A program made the translations under genes and the position numbers. The notes under the pieces were generated by a model. It searched no databases and was not told where the DNA came from. It saw only the letters and a list, made by a program, of their open reading frames with translations. Shown piece after piece: positions 32,740 through 42,231 of a stretch of DNA of 64,000 bases; the stretch's first letter is position 1, and every line of letters starts with the position of its first letter. Origin of the DNA: Alkalihalobacillus sp. LMS6. Lineage in GTDB: Bacteria > Bacillota > Bacilli > Bacillales > Bacillaceae_D. The stretch spans positions 2,603,564-2,667,563 of the forward strand of contig NZ_CP093302.1 of NCBI RefSeq assembly GCF_024362765.1, in the 5' to 3' direction.

Positions 32740-33735
32740 TTAATGGCCTCCTAAAGAAATACGCGTTTGATTTTGTTGGGATTTCATACAAGCGTCTAGC
32801 AATTGTTGATTTTTTAACGAGTCTTCACTTGAAAATAATGGCGCTTCTTCTCCCCATACAGCTCGAACAAATTGGTCCGCTTGTTTTGCATAGTGATTCG
32901 TATCATTCACTTCTTTATGGATACCCTCGTCTCCTTTAAAAAGGTCATATCCCTCGCTACCACCTGTAAAAGCGTTTGCAATTTCGATCCTGCCATCAGT
33001 TCCTAAAATTTCGACCTCGTTTCGAAAAGCTGACCACATGCCACAATCAAATGTTAAAAACTTTCCATTTGGAAATTCAACAAGTCCTGCCGTAACCATA
33101 TCCACATAATCATGAGTAGCCGGCGTGAAACTATGAGTCGTTACGGCATTCGGTTCTTCTCCAAAAATCATTCTTGCCAAACTTAGTGGGTACACGCCAA
33201 CATCAAATAAACTTCCTCCACCGTTCTCTCGCTTCATGCGAAAATTTTGATAATCCCCTGAATTGTTAAATGAGAACGCTGCACGAATGCCTCTTAGTTC
33301 GCCTATTTCACCATTTTCGATATCAGTTAGGATCTGTTTGTAACGTAATTGATGACGATACATAAAAGCCTCAACAAGAAGAACATTCGCTTCTTCACAA
33401 GCTTTCATCATGTCTTCTACCTCTTTTGCATCTAGTGCTAAAGGTTTTTCACATAGTATATGTTTTTTAGCTGCCGCTGCTTTTTGTACCCATTCCTTAT
33501 GTAAATGATTCGGTAAAGGAATATAAACCGCGTCAATCTCTGGGTCGGCAAGCAACGCTTCATAAGATCCATATGCGTTCGGAATGGAAAACGCTGTTGC
33601 GACTTTTTCCGCTGCCTCCTGTGTACGACTTGCAATTCCGTGAAGTTCCCCTAGTGATGATTCCATAATGCCTGGTATTACCGACTTCTTCGCAATCGTT
33701 GCTGTACCTAGAACACCCCATTTTACTGTTTTCAT
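32740..33735 (-). CDS. Gfo/Idh/MocA family oxidoreductase
   Basis: A 331-aa NAD(P)-dependent dehydrogenase. An N-terminal Rossmann domain (KWGVLGTATIAKKSVIPG, about 4-21) precedes the characteristic CEKPLALDAKEVEDM (about 93-107, with the EKP motif) and a C-terminal sheet domain with GGGSLFDVGVYPLSLARMIFG (split about 170-190). Substrates in this family are sugars, inositols and their derivatives; none can be chosen here. The ATG at 33735 has GGAGGG upstream; an upstream ATG in the same frame lacks a binding site. Confidence 0.9.
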   Translation of the reverse strand: MKTVKWGVLGTATIAKKSVIPGIMESSLGELHGIASRTQEAAEKVATAFSIPNAYGSYEALLADPEIDAVYIPLPNHLHKEWVQKAAAAKKHILCEKPLALDAKEVEDMMKACEEANVLLVEAFMYRHQLRYKQILTDIENGEIGELRGIRAAFSFNNSGDYQNFRMKRENGGGSLFDVGVYPLSLARMIFGEEPNAVTTHSFTPATHDYVDMVTAGLVEFPNGKFLTFDCGMWSAFRNEVEILGTDGRIEIANAFTGGSEGYDLFKGDEGIHKEVNDTNHYAKQADQFVRAVWGEEAPLFSSEDSLKNQQLLDACMKSQQNQTRISLGGH

Positions 33736-33826
33736 CTTATCCCTCCAATACATGTTCTTCACCTATGCTAGCATAAAAACGAAATAAAATCCTAAACATT
33801 CTGCTTATTGCATATATGTACCGAAA

Positions 33827-33869
33827 CAAAAAACCGACTTTCGCAAGTTCATAAGCTGAAAGTCGGTTT
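33827..33869 (-). terminator. Terminator after thrS
   Basis: A perfect 12-bp stem, AAACCGACTTTC (33831-33842) with GAAAGTCGGTTT (33858-33869), 15-nt loop and a TTTTTTG tail on the minus strand. Confidence 0.9.
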
Positions 33870-33881
33870 AGAGGTATGCAT

Positions 33882-35810
33882 TTATTTACGTGCTTCGGAT
33901 TGAATCATCTGGACAAATTGATTCAGGGATGTTGATGTTGATTCATTCTCTCCATATTTTCGAATGTTGACTGAATTTGCTTCAACTTCTTTATCACCTA
34001 ATACGAGCATATAAGGGATTTTTTGCATTTGTGATTCACGAATTTTGTAGCCGAGTTTTTCATCACGGTCATCAATCTCAACCCGCACTCCAGCTGCTTG
34101 TAACGTTTCTTGAACATCTTTCGTGTAGTCCAGATGCGCTTCATTTGAAACAGGAATGAGCTGCACTTGCACAGGCGCTAACCACGTTGGCAGAGCTCCT
34201 TTATATTCTTCAAGCAAGAACGCAACAAAGCGTTCCATTGTGGATACAACCCCGCGGTGAACAACGACTGGACGGTGTTGCTTCCCATCTTCTCCCACAT
34301 ACGTTAAATCAAACCGCTCAGGTAGCAAGAAGTCGAGCTGGACGGTCGAAAGTGTTTCTTCTTTACCTAGTGCCGTTTTAACTTGGACATCTAATTTCGG
34401 GCCGTAAAATGCCGCTTCTCCAATGGCTTCATAATAATCTGCACCAAGTGTGTCCATCGCTTCTTTTAACATCGATTGTGCTTTATTCCACATCTCATCA
34501 TCATCGAAATACTTTTCCTTATCCTCTGGATCCCGATAAGACAAACGGAACGAATAATTTTCTAGCCCAAAATCTTTATATACTTCTTGGACTAGACGCA
34601 CAACACGAACAAATTCATCTTTAATTTGATCTGGACGACAGAAAATGTGGGCATCGTTTAACGTCATACCTCTTACACGCTGTAACCCAGAGACGGCACC
34701 TGACATTTCGTAACGATGCATCATGCCTAGTTCTGCGATACGGAGAGGCAGTTGACGATAACTACGCATGTCTTGTTTGTAAATCATCATGTGATGCGGG
34801 CAGTTCATCGGTCGTAATACGAGCGTTTCATTATCCATTTCCATCGGCGGAAACATATCGTCGCTGTAGTGCTCCCAGTGTCCTGACGTTTTATAAAGTT
34901 CTGAAGAACCAAGTATAGGTGTGTAGACGTGCTGATACCCAAGACGTTCTTCCTTATCAACAATATAGCGCTCAATAATTCGACGGATGGTTGCTCCTTT
35001 TGGTAACCACATCGGTAAACCTTGTCCCACTTTTTGCGATAATGCAAAAATCCCAAGCTCTTTTCCTAATTTGCGATGGTCGCGCTCTTTTGCTTCTTCA
35101 AGCATGTGCAAGTGCGCTTTTAAGTCTTCTTTGTTAAAGAACGCCGTGCCATAAATTCGCTGTAGCATTTTATTTTTCGAATCTCCACGCCAGTATGCGC
35201 CCGCAGTAGAAAGCAATTTAAATTCTTTCACTTTATTTGTAGACGGAATATGAATCCCTCTACATAAGTCAAAAAATTCTCCTTGCTTATAAATCGTTAC
35301 ATCTTCATTTTCTGGAATGGCTTCAATTAACTCCAGCTTATAGGGATCGTTTATTTCTTTGAATCGAGCAATGGCTTCATCACGACTAACTACTTCCCGT
35401 ACAATCTCGAGATTCTCAGCAACAATTTTCTTCATCTCTTTTTCAATTTTAGGCAAGTCTTCAGCTGTAATGGATTCATCTGCATCTATATCGTAATAAA
35501 AGCCACCTTCAATGACCGGACCGACGCCTAGTTTTACATTTGGAAAAAGACGCTTAACCGCTTGAGCCATTAAGTGGGCCGTACTGTGACGCATAATTTC
35601 TAGTGCATCATCAGATGGTGGTGTCACAATTTCAATGTCCCCACTATGAGGTAACGGAGTTTTTAAATCAATTAATTCACCGTTAATCTTTCCTGCTAAC
35701 GCTTTTTTCTTTAAACCTGGACTTATCGAAGCCGCAATATCTTCTGTTGATGTTCCTTCTGGAAACGACTTTTTCGCTCCGTCGGGGAATACAAACTCCA
35801 TGTCTGCCAT
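33882..35810 (-). CDS. thrS: Threonyl-tRNA synthetase
   Basis: A 642-aa ThrRS with all domains: N-terminal TGS domain ([21 protein letters not shown] split about 5-25), the editing domain with [16 protein letters not shown] (about 75-90), the class II core with motif 2 [14 protein letters not shown] (about 332-345; the C and H residues bind zinc), and a C-terminal anticodon-binding domain ([14 protein letters not shown]). GGAAGG precedes the ATG at 35810. Transcription is controlled by the upstream T-box. Confidence 0.98.
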   Translation of the reverse strand: MADMEFVFPDGAKKSFPEGTSTEDIAASISPGLKKKALAGKINGELIDLKTPLPHSGDIEIVTPPSDDALEIMRHSTAHLMAQAVKRLFPNVKLGVGPVIEGGFYYDIDADESITAEDLPKIEKEMKKIVAENLEIVREVVSRDEAIARFKEINDPYKLELIEAIPENEDVTIYKQGEFFDLCRGIHIPSTNKVKEFKLLSTAGAYWRGDSKNKMLQRIYGTAFFNKEDLKAHLHMLEEAKERDHRKLGKELGIFALSQKVGQGLPMWLPKGATIRRIIERYIVDKEERLGYQHVYTPILGSSELYKTSGHWEHYSDDMFPPMEMDNETLVLRPMNCPHHMMIYKQDMRSYRQLPLRIAELGMMHRYEMSGAVSGLQRVRGMTLNDAHIFCRPDQIKDEFVRVVRLVQEVYKDFGLENYSFRLSYRDPEDKEKYFDDDEMWNKAQSMLKEAMDTLGADYYEAIGEAAFYGPKLDVQVKTALGKEETLSTVQLDFLLPERFDLTYVGEDGKQHRPVVVHRGVVSTMERFVAFLLEEYKGALPTWLAPVQVQLIPVSNEAHLDYTKDVQETLQAAGVRVEIDDRDEKLGYKIRESQMQKIPYMLVLGDKEVEANSVNIRKYGENESTSTSLNQFVQMIQSEARK

Positions 35811-35847
35811 GTCGGTTCAACCTTCCTCTTTTTCAATTTTTTCAAAT

Positions 35848-36081
35848 AAAAAACACTCGTTCCTTAAACAAAAGGGACGAGTGTGGTTTCGTGGTTCCAC
35901 CCTATTAAAATACTCTACATACACATAACGGTTGCGGGCCGGCTTCAACTACTTAATTCATTGAAGCAGTTCAAAGGTGGTAATGACTCAGCATTGCTTA
36001 GGAGCTTCCAGCCTAGACCCCTTTCTCTAGTGAGCAACGTTTTGAGTAATCTTGTCCTTATCATGACTTTTCTTGTACTTT
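35848..36081 (-). promoter_or_regulatory. T-box riboswitch leader of thrS (Thr, ACC specifier)
   Basis: The minus strand has the T-box core AGGGTGGAACCACG (complement at 35890-35903). A stem I region holds ATTACCACC, where ACC (35979-35981) is the candidate Thr specifier followed by A. The terminator stem ACACTCGT/ACGAGTGT with a TTTTTT tail lies at 35848-35884. Uncharged tRNA-Thr would favour the antiterminator. Confidence 0.92.
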
Positions 36082-36087
36082 TTTCTT

Positions 36088-36117
36088 ATTATAACTAGAT
36101 CGTCCTACCGATTGCAA
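36088..36117 (-). promoter_or_regulatory. Promoter of the thrS T-box leader
   Basis: TTGCAA (36112-36117), 18-bp spacer, TATAAT (36088-36093) on the minus strand. The same -35 and -10 hexamers occur in the pheS promoter. Confidence 0.78.
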
Positions 36118-36139
36118 GTCTAATTTAGGTTCATTGCTA

Positions 36140-37006
36140 CTAAACAGGATCGAGCGTTGTTGAAACATATCGTTCGAGCGGATAAATTTTCAATCGTTCT
36201 TGATAGATGGTTTGAATAAGCAAAATGGTGTGGTGGTCCGGTTGTTTTGTGAAAACGTAGATGTATTCAGGGGACATTTCAATTAGTGATAAAATAAGTT
36301 GTTCCATCTTCCCTACGAACGCATCATTTTCAAGCGATTCCGTAATGTAAAACTGGCACTCGTCTGCTGTTAACTCTCGAAAATAGTCATCATAAATTCG
36401 AAACGTTTCATTATGTACTAAATAAATAACAGACTGTTTCGTCTTTTGTAACGCGACAGTTTGGCGAATCGCATCAACCGTGGTTTGATGCTCTTGCTCT
36501 GAGCAATATTCATCAATTGCTAGCTCAATACAATCCATTAAGAATTCCGTGTATTCTTTTATTCGAAAGGTAAGAAAGGCTTCATAATAAAGCGGCTCTT
36601 CAGACAGCAGTTGTTGAAAAAACGCTTTGTACAACGCTCTACAACGATTACTCGCAAGCTGCTTACAAAGTAAGTCCTCCCGATCCCCGTTCAAGATTGA
36701 TTGTGCAATGGCAACAATTTGTTTGCGCTCTTCTTCACACGATTCGTAACTCTCACTTGCTACCTCCGTTAACCAACCTGATTCATACGTTGCCAAAACA
36801 TCTTCTGTTAACAGAGCCGCCAGAAAACATTGATAGGACTCTGTGAGATCCGGGTCTTTCTCTATAAAGGACAGAACCATTTTATTTTCTTCACTCTGTT
36901 CAACCGTCGCCTCTAATCCAAGTTTCATTAATTCCCCCATTGATTGAGCCATCTTCATATAAAGCCTTTGACGACTTTTTTCTTCTTTAACATAAATGGC
37001 AAGCAA
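36140..37006 (-). CDS. ytxC: YtxC family sporulation-associated protein
   Basis: A 288-aa soluble protein resembling YtxC, named for its occurrence in spore formers; the biochemical role is unknown. The best-conserved parts are FLTFRIKEYTEFLMDCIELAIDEY (split about 155-178) and KQSVIYLVHNETFRIYDDYFREL. Position directly upstream of thrS matches B. subtilis. Start is TTG at 37006 with GGGGGA 7 nt upstream. Confidence 0.83.
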   Translation of the reverse strand: MLAIYVKEEKSRQRLYMKMAQSMGELMKLGLEATVEQSEENKMVLSFIEKDPDLTESYQCFLAALLTEDVLATYESGWLTEVASESYESCEEERKQIVAIAQSILNGDREDLLCKQLASNRCRALYKAFFQQLLSEEPLYYEAFLTFRIKEYTEFLMDCIELAIDEYCSEQEHQTTVDAIRQTVALQKTKQSVIYLVHNETFRIYDDYFRELTADECQFYITESLENDAFVGKMEQLILSLIEMSPEYIYVFTKQPDHHTILLIQTIYQERLKIYPLERYVSTTLDPV

Positions 37007-37096
37007 ACTTGAGTCCCCCTAACTATTCCAACTACGTTTGCACGTATCCTTCACCTACTCTTAACTTATGTGAAAATAAACAAAACATGCCACTAC

Positions 37097-37135
37097 AAAA
37101 AAATACTCTCAAGCGTGTGCGCTCAAGAGTATTTT
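37097..37135 (-). terminator. Terminator after mqnC
   Basis: AAAATACTCTcaAGCG pairs with CGCTcaAGAGTATTTT (about 37100-37115 and 37120-37135) with a 2-nt internal loop; poly-T follows on the minus strand. Confidence 0.85.
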
Positions 37136-37145
37136 AAGAGGTTTA

Positions 37146-38258
37146 TTAATTTTGCATGACGAAATCTTTATCAACCTTTTCGTCCCCTTCAAATCGATGA
37201 AGGACGTCGTACTTCGTATTACGTTGAGCTGGAATTTTCCCTGCTTCGCGTATTAGTTTTAACGTTAAGTTGGAATTCACTTTGTGGGTTGTATTTGCTG
37301 CTGAAACAACGTTTTCTTCCATCATTGTGCTTCCAAAATCATTGCATCCAAAGTGAAGCGATTTTTTCCCTACTTCGGGCCCCATCGTTACCCATGAAGA
37401 TTGGAAATTGGCAATGTTATCAAGGAAGATTCGTGAAATCGCAACGTTCTTTAAGTAATCTTCAGGCGTCAATTTCTCTAAACGCTTTAACCCTGTATTT
37501 TCTGGTTGAAGCAACCAAGAAATAAATGCTGTAAAGCAGCCTGTTTCGTCTTGTGCATCGCGAACACGCTGTAAATGAAGCGCTCGCTCTTCAAACGATT
37601 CTCCAAATCCAATGACCATTGTTGCCGAACCAAACATGCCGACCTTTTTCGCTGCTTTCATCGCTTCAAGCCACTGATCCGCTGTTACTTTTAAACGGCT
37701 TACGCGCATTCTCGTTTCTTCCGTTAGAATTTCCGCGCCTCCACCAGGCATTGAATCTAAGCCGGCTTCATGCAGTTCACGTAACACATCCTCCACAGTC
37801 ATATCCATGACGTCGGCTATCTTCCAAATTTCAGCCGGTGAGAAGGAATGCATCCAAATGTTTGGAAACCGTTCTTTAATTCCTTTTAACAGATCTGTAT
37901 AATAATCAAGTTTTAAATTCGGGTTGGTACCACCTTGCATCAAAATTTCTGTACCGCCAACATCTTCCGTTTCTTTGATCTTTTGAAAAATCACTTCATC
38001 ATCAAGAACGTAGCCATCCTTATGATTTGGAGGACGATAGAACGCGCAAAATGAACAATATGTATCACAGAAATTTGTATAATTGACGTTTCGTCCAATA
38101 ACAAATGTTGTGACAGGCTCAGGGTGCCATTGTTTCATAATTGTGTCAGCCGCTCGGCCTAGTTTATCTAAGTCATCACATTTATATAGTTCTACGGCGT
38201 CTGCCATAGATATGCGCTCACCATTTACTGCTCTTTCTAAAATCGCATCTACACTCAT
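37146..38258 (-). CDS. mqnC: Cyclic dehypoxanthine futalosine synthase (radical SAM)
   Basis: A 370-aa radical SAM enzyme of the futalosine route to menaquinone, converting dehypoxanthine futalosine to its cyclic form. The SAM cluster motif CDTYCSFC is near residues 64-71 (NYTNFCDTYCSFCAFYR), followed by EILMQGGTNP, HSFSPAEI, SMPGGGAEIL and a C-terminal FGCNDFGSTMMEENVV typical of MqnC/MqnE. Among radical SAM proteins the length and motifs favour MqnC over MqnE. The ATG at 38258 has GGGGG upstream. It occupies the place between ytxC and dnaI where B. subtilis has ytxB. Confidence 0.9.
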   Translation of the reverse strand: MSVDAILERAVNGERISMADAVELYKCDDLDKLGRAADTIMKQWHPEPVTTFVIGRNVNYTNFCDTYCSFCAFYRPPNHKDGYVLDDEVIFQKIKETEDVGGTEILMQGGTNPNLKLDYYTDLLKGIKERFPNIWMHSFSPAEIWKIADVMDMTVEDVLRELHEAGLDSMPGGGAEILTEETRMRVSRLKVTADQWLEAMKAAKKVGMFGSATMVIGFGESFEERALHLQRVRDAQDETGCFTAFISWLLQPENTGLKRLEKLTPEDYLKNVAISRIFLDNIANFQSSWVTMGPEVGKKSLHFGCNDFGSTMMEENVVSAANTTHKVNSNLTLKLIREAGKIPAQRNTKYDVLHRFEGDEKVDKDFVMQN

Positions 38259-38304
38259 CTCTTGTACCCCCAAGCACAAATAGTCTAGTAGTCTCTTTAA
38301 TCGT

Positions 38305-38334
38305 ATCATAGATAATCTTAAACTTCCAATTCAA
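38305..38334 (-). promoter_or_regulatory. Probable promoter of mqnC
   Basis: TTGAAT (38329-38334), 18-bp spacer, TATGAT (38305-38310) on the minus strand; it follows the dnaI terminator, so mqnC is an independent unit. Confidence 0.55.
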
Positions 38335-38353
38335 TCGGCTTCATGACAGGCAC

Positions 38354-38381
38354 AAATAAAGAAGGGATGCGCTCCCTTCTT
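38354..38381 (-). terminator. Terminator after dnaI
   Basis: AAGAAGGGA (38359-38367) pairs with TCCCTTCTT (38373-38381), loop TGCGC, with TTTATTTG on the minus strand. It overlaps the dnaI stop. Confidence 0.8.
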
Positions 38382-39306
38382 AGCTACGCCGATTTCTTCC
38401 TTCCACTTCAACAAACGTTGTGTAATGCTTAATTCGTTCCATGATTCGCTTTGCCTTCAACTCTTCTGTTCCACCTTTATCTGAGTAAGCAAGCTGTGTC
38501 TCTAATTCATCGTAATCATAATTTGATGTAAAAACCGTTGGCAGACGTTCTGACATACGGTATTGAAGAATCGGTCCTAATATTTCATCTCGCGTCCACG
38601 CTGTTGTTGTTTCTGCACCAATATCATCTAGCATTAAAACAGGTGCTGTCCGAACGGCTTCAAGTTTTTCTTGAAAAGTACCGTCTCCAATCGCACCTTT
38701 CATCTCCCTGAAGAAATCAGGTGTGTAGATCAAAAAGCTTTTAACGCCATTTTCTTTTAAATCATTTGCAATAGCGCCTAAAAGATAAGATTTTCCAACA
38801 CCAAATTTGCCGTATAAATATAGCCCTTCTCCATGTTCTCCAGGTTGTGCTTGTGCCGCAAACTTAATTGCCGCTGTAATCGCTTTTGTTCGAGCCGCAT
38901 CTTGATCAATGTGGTCAAATGTCGCTTCCAACACATCCTTGGGAATATAAAACGACTGGATTAGCTTTTGTTGCTTATTTTTTTCTTCGTCGTCGATTTT
39001 AAGTGGACACTTTGAATACGTGAGTTCAAGACCGCCTCTTTCCACATAAACTGTAGGGCGATATCCTTGCATCATATTAGGACACTTATCTAAACCCGGA
39101 CAAGCTTCACAGTTCTCTCGCTCTTTCTTAAATTCATATAGCTTACTTAAGCCACGATCAATCATGTCTTCGGTAATTTCATGTTGTTCTCGTAAAAAGG
39201 ATTGAACCGGTTTAGACGTTGTGACACGCCGCTTTTGCTCCGCAATTTGCTTTTGAAGTCGTCCATTTTTGTCCATTGAAGCAAACGCATTTTGTATGGA
39301 ATCCAT
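38380..39306 (-). CDS. dnaI: Primosomal helicase loader DnaI
   Basis: A 308-aa AAA+ ATPase that loads the replicative helicase DnaC together with DnaB and DnaD. The N-terminal helicase-binding domain has a zinc-type cysteine set (CEACPGLDKCPN and KCPL, about 65-100). The C-terminal half has Walker A LYGKFGVGKSYL (about 164-175), Walker B VLMLDDIGAE (about 226-235) and the arginine segment TSNYDYDEL. It begins 1 bp after the dnaB stop with GGGAGAG before the ATG. Confidence 0.96.
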   Translation of the reverse strand: MDSIQNAFASMDKNGRLQKQIAEQKRRVTTSKPVQSFLREQHEITEDMIDRGLSKLYEFKKERENCEACPGLDKCPNMMQGYRPTVYVERGGLELTYSKCPLKIDDEEKNKQQKLIQSFYIPKDVLEATFDHIDQDAARTKAITAAIKFAAQAQPGEHGEGLYLYGKFGVGKSYLLGAIANDLKENGVKSFLIYTPDFFREMKGAIGDGTFQEKLEAVRTAPVLMLDDIGAETTTAWTRDEILGPILQYRMSERLPTVFTSNYDYDELETQLAYSDKGGTEELKAKRIMERIKHYTTFVEVEGRNRRS

Positions 39307-40719
39307 TTAATACTCTCCCTTCTGCGCTCGGCGTCGATTACGTTCAGCCATTAGATCTGCAAGCTCTTGCGTATCAGCAGTGCCGCTCGCTTTTTCTTTC
39401 TGAGTGATTGTATCTTTTTTCATCTCTTGCTTTTTTTCATCATTTTTTTCTTGTACCAACCATTTTGGCAATTGATCTTGACGTTTGTTCCGTCTTCCAG
39501 AAGCCGCGTTTGCTTGGCCTTCTTTCTTCTTCTGCTTATCGGTTTTCACAAGATGAATCGCATCCGGCACAGTACCAATTTTTTTCCGCTTCCAATGACC
39601 TGCAATCTTTTGCATAAAAAGCTTGGACAATTTCATATCGTTTTGAAATAAATTGTAGTCAATTAAGACGTTAACAACACCAGGATTCAGCAAATAATCA
39701 ACCATGAGCTCTTCAATAATCTTTAAATCTGGCGGCGAAACGACCGCTCCTTCTTGCCTTAATTCTAATAAAGTAAGAGGAGCGGTTTCTTCGTAAAATT
39801 TAACCACTCGTTCTTCTTCAGACTGGGGTTCGGCCTGAACCGTTCGCTTTGCTACAGGTTGGGTCTTTAAACCAAGCGCCGGTGCAACCGCACTACTCTC
39901 AAGTTTATACCAGTTCTGTACGGTCTTGCGAAGATTTTTCGCATCTAGCTCATCGTTTACGATGGATCGCTCCACAAGATTCGCCATTGTAAGGGGCTCA
40001 ATTTGATAAACAAATGCCAGTTTTTCAATAAGCTGCAATCGCTCTTTTGTCAGCACATCTTTTGGAACAACGTAGCTTGATAACGATTGTTTCATTAAAT
40101 CATGATCAAATGTATGAAAGGATAATCCTTGCTTGTCTTTTCCTATAATAGCCAGATGGGCATGCTCTGCATCACCTTGTCGATTTCTTAAAGCTGGTTG
40201 CATCTCTGAGTGTTGGAACGATGCAAATACATCGGAAAACGCCACTGTTACTTCTTCAAACGCGTCACTCTCTATTTGCTTTAAGCTAAATCGTTCTTTA
40301 ATCCCTCGATACCCATTTTTCCCTAATTTATTGTAAAGAAACACACTTAGCACATCATCATTAAAAAATTGATGCGGCTTCATCGGTGGTTGGATCTCAT
40401 AAATAAAGGCACGCTTTGAAGAAGATTTTCGTTGATACGTTCTCATTAAATCGATAGCTTCTAGTTTTTTTCGGGCTTCAAGCAAATCAGACATCGAGAG
40501 TCCGACCATTAAACTTAAATGTTGATGGGTATGAAAATCACCCTCATAGACTCCGTTTGGCAATTGCGCAACAAGACTTTTAAAGAGACCAACGGCATCT
40601 GCTCCAATTAAAGGTTGATAAAGTAAGGTGAGCACATGGGCGTCCACCTCCGTAATAAAGTCCGCTAGCCTTATACAATAGGAGTCAACTGGTAAGACTT
40701 CTTTCCAGTGTCCAGACAC
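39307..40719 (-). CDS. dnaB: Replication initiation and membrane attachment protein DnaB
   Basis: A 470-aa primosome protein (not the helicase) with two DnaB/DnaD-type domains: the N-terminal dimerisation part (LLYQPLIGADAVGLFKSL, about 33-50) and the C-terminal DDBH2 domain with YNLFQNDMKLSKLFMQKIAGHW (split about 356-377). A lysine- and glutamine-rich, low-complexity tail (about 385-470) follows. It attaches oriC to the membrane and helps helicase loading. Start is GTG at 40719 with AGGAGG upstream; an overlapping ATG is out of frame. A hairpin separates it from nrdR. Confidence 0.94.
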   Translation of the reverse strand: MSGHWKEVLPVDSYCIRLADFITEVDAHVLTLLYQPLIGADAVGLFKSLVAQLPNGVYEGDFHTHQHLSLMVGLSMSDLLEARKKLEAIDLMRTYQRKSSSKRAFIYEIQPPMKPHQFFNDDVLSVFLYNKLGKNGYRGIKERFSLKQIESDAFEEVTVAFSDVFASFQHSEMQPALRNRQGDAEHAHLAIIGKDKQGLSFHTFDHDLMKQSLSSYVVPKDVLTKERLQLIEKLAFVYQIEPLTMANLVERSIVNDELDAKNLRKTVQNWYKLESSAVAPALGLKTQPVAKRTVQAEPQSEEERVVKFYEETAPLTLLELRQEGAVVSPPDLKIIEELMVDYLLNPGVVNVLIDYNLFQNDMKLSKLFMQKIAGHWKRKKIGTVPDAIHLVKTDKQKKKEGQANAASGRRNKRQDQLPKWLVQEKNDEKKQEMKKDTITQKEKASGTADTQELADLMAERNRRRAQKGEY

Positions 40720-40736
40720 ATTCTTTCCTCCTAGCG

Positions 40737-40771
40737 AAAAAAAGAGCTTAAGCGCAGCTTCGCTTTAGCTC
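40737..40771 (-). terminator. Terminator-like hairpin between nrdR and dnaB
   Basis: GAGCTtAAGCG pairs with CGCTTtAGCTC (40744-40754 and 40761-40771) with one mismatch, and seven T residues follow on the minus strand. dnaB starts 18 bp further on, so read-through or a hidden promoter is needed. Confidence 0.75.
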
Positions 40772-40774
40772 CTT

Positions 40775-41230
40775 TTATCCTTTGTTCATTAAATCTGTTA
40801 GTTCTTTAATAAAAACATTAATATCTTTAAATTGCCTATAGACAGATGCAAATCTTACATAAGCAACATCATCGATTTCTGCCAAATACCCCATAACGAG
40901 TTCTCCAACATCTTCACTTTGAACTTCTTTCTTGCCGTCATCACGTAATTGTCTTTCTACGTTTACGACGATGTCTTCTAGTGTTTCAATTGGGACAGGA
41001 CGTTTTTCACACGCGCGCACGAGTCCTCTAAGAATTTTTTCTTTACTAAACTCTTCACGCATCCCGTCTTTTTTTATGACAAGTAAAGGCGTCTCCTCAA
41101 CCGTTTCAAAGGTTGTAAAACGCTGCATACATTGCTCACATTCTCGTCTTCGTTTGATGGAGCGACTTTCGTCACTTGGTCTTGAATCTAGTACCCGTGT
41201 ACCATTATGGTGACATTTGGGACAGCGCAT
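40775..41230 (-). CDS. nrdR: Transcriptional repressor NrdR
   Basis: A 151-aa regulator of ribonucleotide reductase genes. The zinc ribbon uses C3, C6, C31 and C34 (MRCPKCHHN ... RRECEQC). The ATP-cone follows ([23 protein letters not shown] split about 48-70), where ATP or dATP binding sets DNA affinity. GGAGATG lies before the ATG. It precedes dnaB and dnaI as in B. subtilis. Confidence 0.97.
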   Translation of the reverse strand: MRCPKCHHNGTRVLDSRPSDESRSIKRRRECEQCMQRFTTFETVEETPLLVIKKDGMREEFSKEKILRGLVRACEKRPVPIETLEDIVVNVERQLRDDGKKEVQSEDVGELVMGYLAEIDDVAYVRFASVYRQFKDINVFIKELTDLMNKG

Positions 41231-41271
41231 CTCATCATCTCCATTTGCGACCTATACACTCATTTTAATCT

Positions 41272-41300
41272 ATCATAGTAAAAAAAACTCGTTCTGGCAA
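41272..41300 (-). promoter_or_regulatory. Promoter of nrdR
   Basis: TTGCCA (41295-41300), 17-bp spacer, TATGAT (41272-41277) on the minus strand, about 40 bp before the nrdR start. The spacer includes a run of eight T residues. Confidence 0.72.
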
Positions 41301-41304
41301 GAGG

Positions 41305-41715
41305 TTACAGTAATTCACTTCCAAGCGCAGATCCAATATAAGGCAGCGTATTGTCTAATTCCTGATACAATGAAAGAGTCAGTTTTCTACTACTTCCAAA
41401 ATCACTTGGAAGAGCTGTATCTGTTGCGCACGAAAAATCAACAGCCGTGCGAAACGGTTTAACGGTGATAACAGAGACGACAATCAACACTTTTTTTCCT
41501 TTGGCTGATTGCCCAACGATTTCACCACGTTCCTCTTCACTTCGTTTTATGAGAAAGCCGCGTTTTTTTAACAACTCTTCAATTGCTGCCATCGCCTTAT
41601 CTTTTGTGGTTTTATAGTAACGTGTTTGCAATTCTTTGTTTGGATGGATTTCCCCTGTTTCTGTTCTTGTACTAAATACTCGATTGAACGTATCCCGAAC
41701 GCCCAAAGCCTTCAT
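41305..41715 (-). CDS. Conserved cytoplasmic protein of unknown function
   Basis: A 136-aa soluble protein. KELQTRYYKTTKDKAMAAIEELL (split about 28-50), the strand-rich VLIVVSVITVKPFRTAVDFSCAT and PSDFGSSRKLTLSLYQELDNTLPYIG look like a conserved domain. I recall similar proteins in other bacilli but not a name. The start at 41715 is chosen because AAGGTG lies 9 nt upstream; ATGs at 41742 and 41781 lack binding sites. It lies between speD and nrdR, where B. subtilis has no gene I can name. Confidence 0.7.
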   Translation of the reverse strand: MKALGVRDTFNRVFSTRTETGEIHPNKELQTRYYKTTKDKAMAAIEELLKKRGFLIKRSEEERGEIVGQSAKGKKVLIVVSVITVKPFRTAVDFSCATDTALPSDFGSSRKLTLSLYQELDNTLPYIGSALGSELL

Positions 41716-41802
41716 CTCCCTTTTCACCTTTTTTCCTATCATACCATAAGTTTCTTTATGATACGGTTCCGTTTTATGCAAGAAAGCGTATTAGGCGCAC
41801 AA

Positions 41803-41833
41803 AAAAAGTATTGCATAGTATGCAATACTTTTT
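41803..41833. terminator. Terminator after speD
   Basis: A perfect 13-bp stem, AAAAAGTATTGCA (41803-41815) with TGCAATACTTTTT (41821-41833), loop TAGTA. Confidence 0.92.
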
Positions 41834-41838
41834 ATTCA

Positions 41839-42231
41839 TTAACGAGCACTTTCGCTCATTTCCATTTTCTTGTCGATTTTAATTGGACCCATTCCACGAG
41901 GAATCTCTACTACTTCGCTCGTCTTCGCACCTAACTCTTCTGCAATAAATGTAGCAGCAACGTTAGGATCAATAATTGGACCACATGTATACACATCAAT
42001 ACTTGCGTAGCCGTGCTCTGGAAAGCTATGAATGGTTAAATGTGATTCGGAGATAATCACAACCCCACTAACACCTTGTGGAGCAAACTTATGAAACGCG
42101 ACTTCTCTTACTTCTGCTCCTGCTTTCAAAGCGGCATTAACAAATACTTTTTCGATAAATTCCATGTTGTTTAATTTCTCAGTGTCACAACCCCAAAGCT
42201 CGGAAATGACATGACGACCCATTGTATCCAT
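41839..42231 (-). CDS. speD: S-adenosylmethionine decarboxylase proenzyme
   Basis: A 130-aa prokaryotic class 1B AdoMetDC that makes the aminopropyl donor for spermidine. The autocleavage site is E62-S63 within [14 protein letters not shown], where serine becomes the pyruvoyl cofactor. The conserved CGP segment (about residue 83) and [10 protein letters not shown] are present. AAGGGGG precedes the ATG. Located next to gapB as in B. subtilis, but a hairpin separates the two. Confidence 0.97.
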   Translation of the reverse strand: MDTMGRHVISELWGCDTEKLNNMEFIEKVFVNAALKAGAEVREVAFHKFAPQGVSGVVIISESHLTIHSFPEHGYASIDVYTCGPIIDPNVAATFIAEELGAKTSEVVEIPRGMGPIKIDKKMEMSESAR

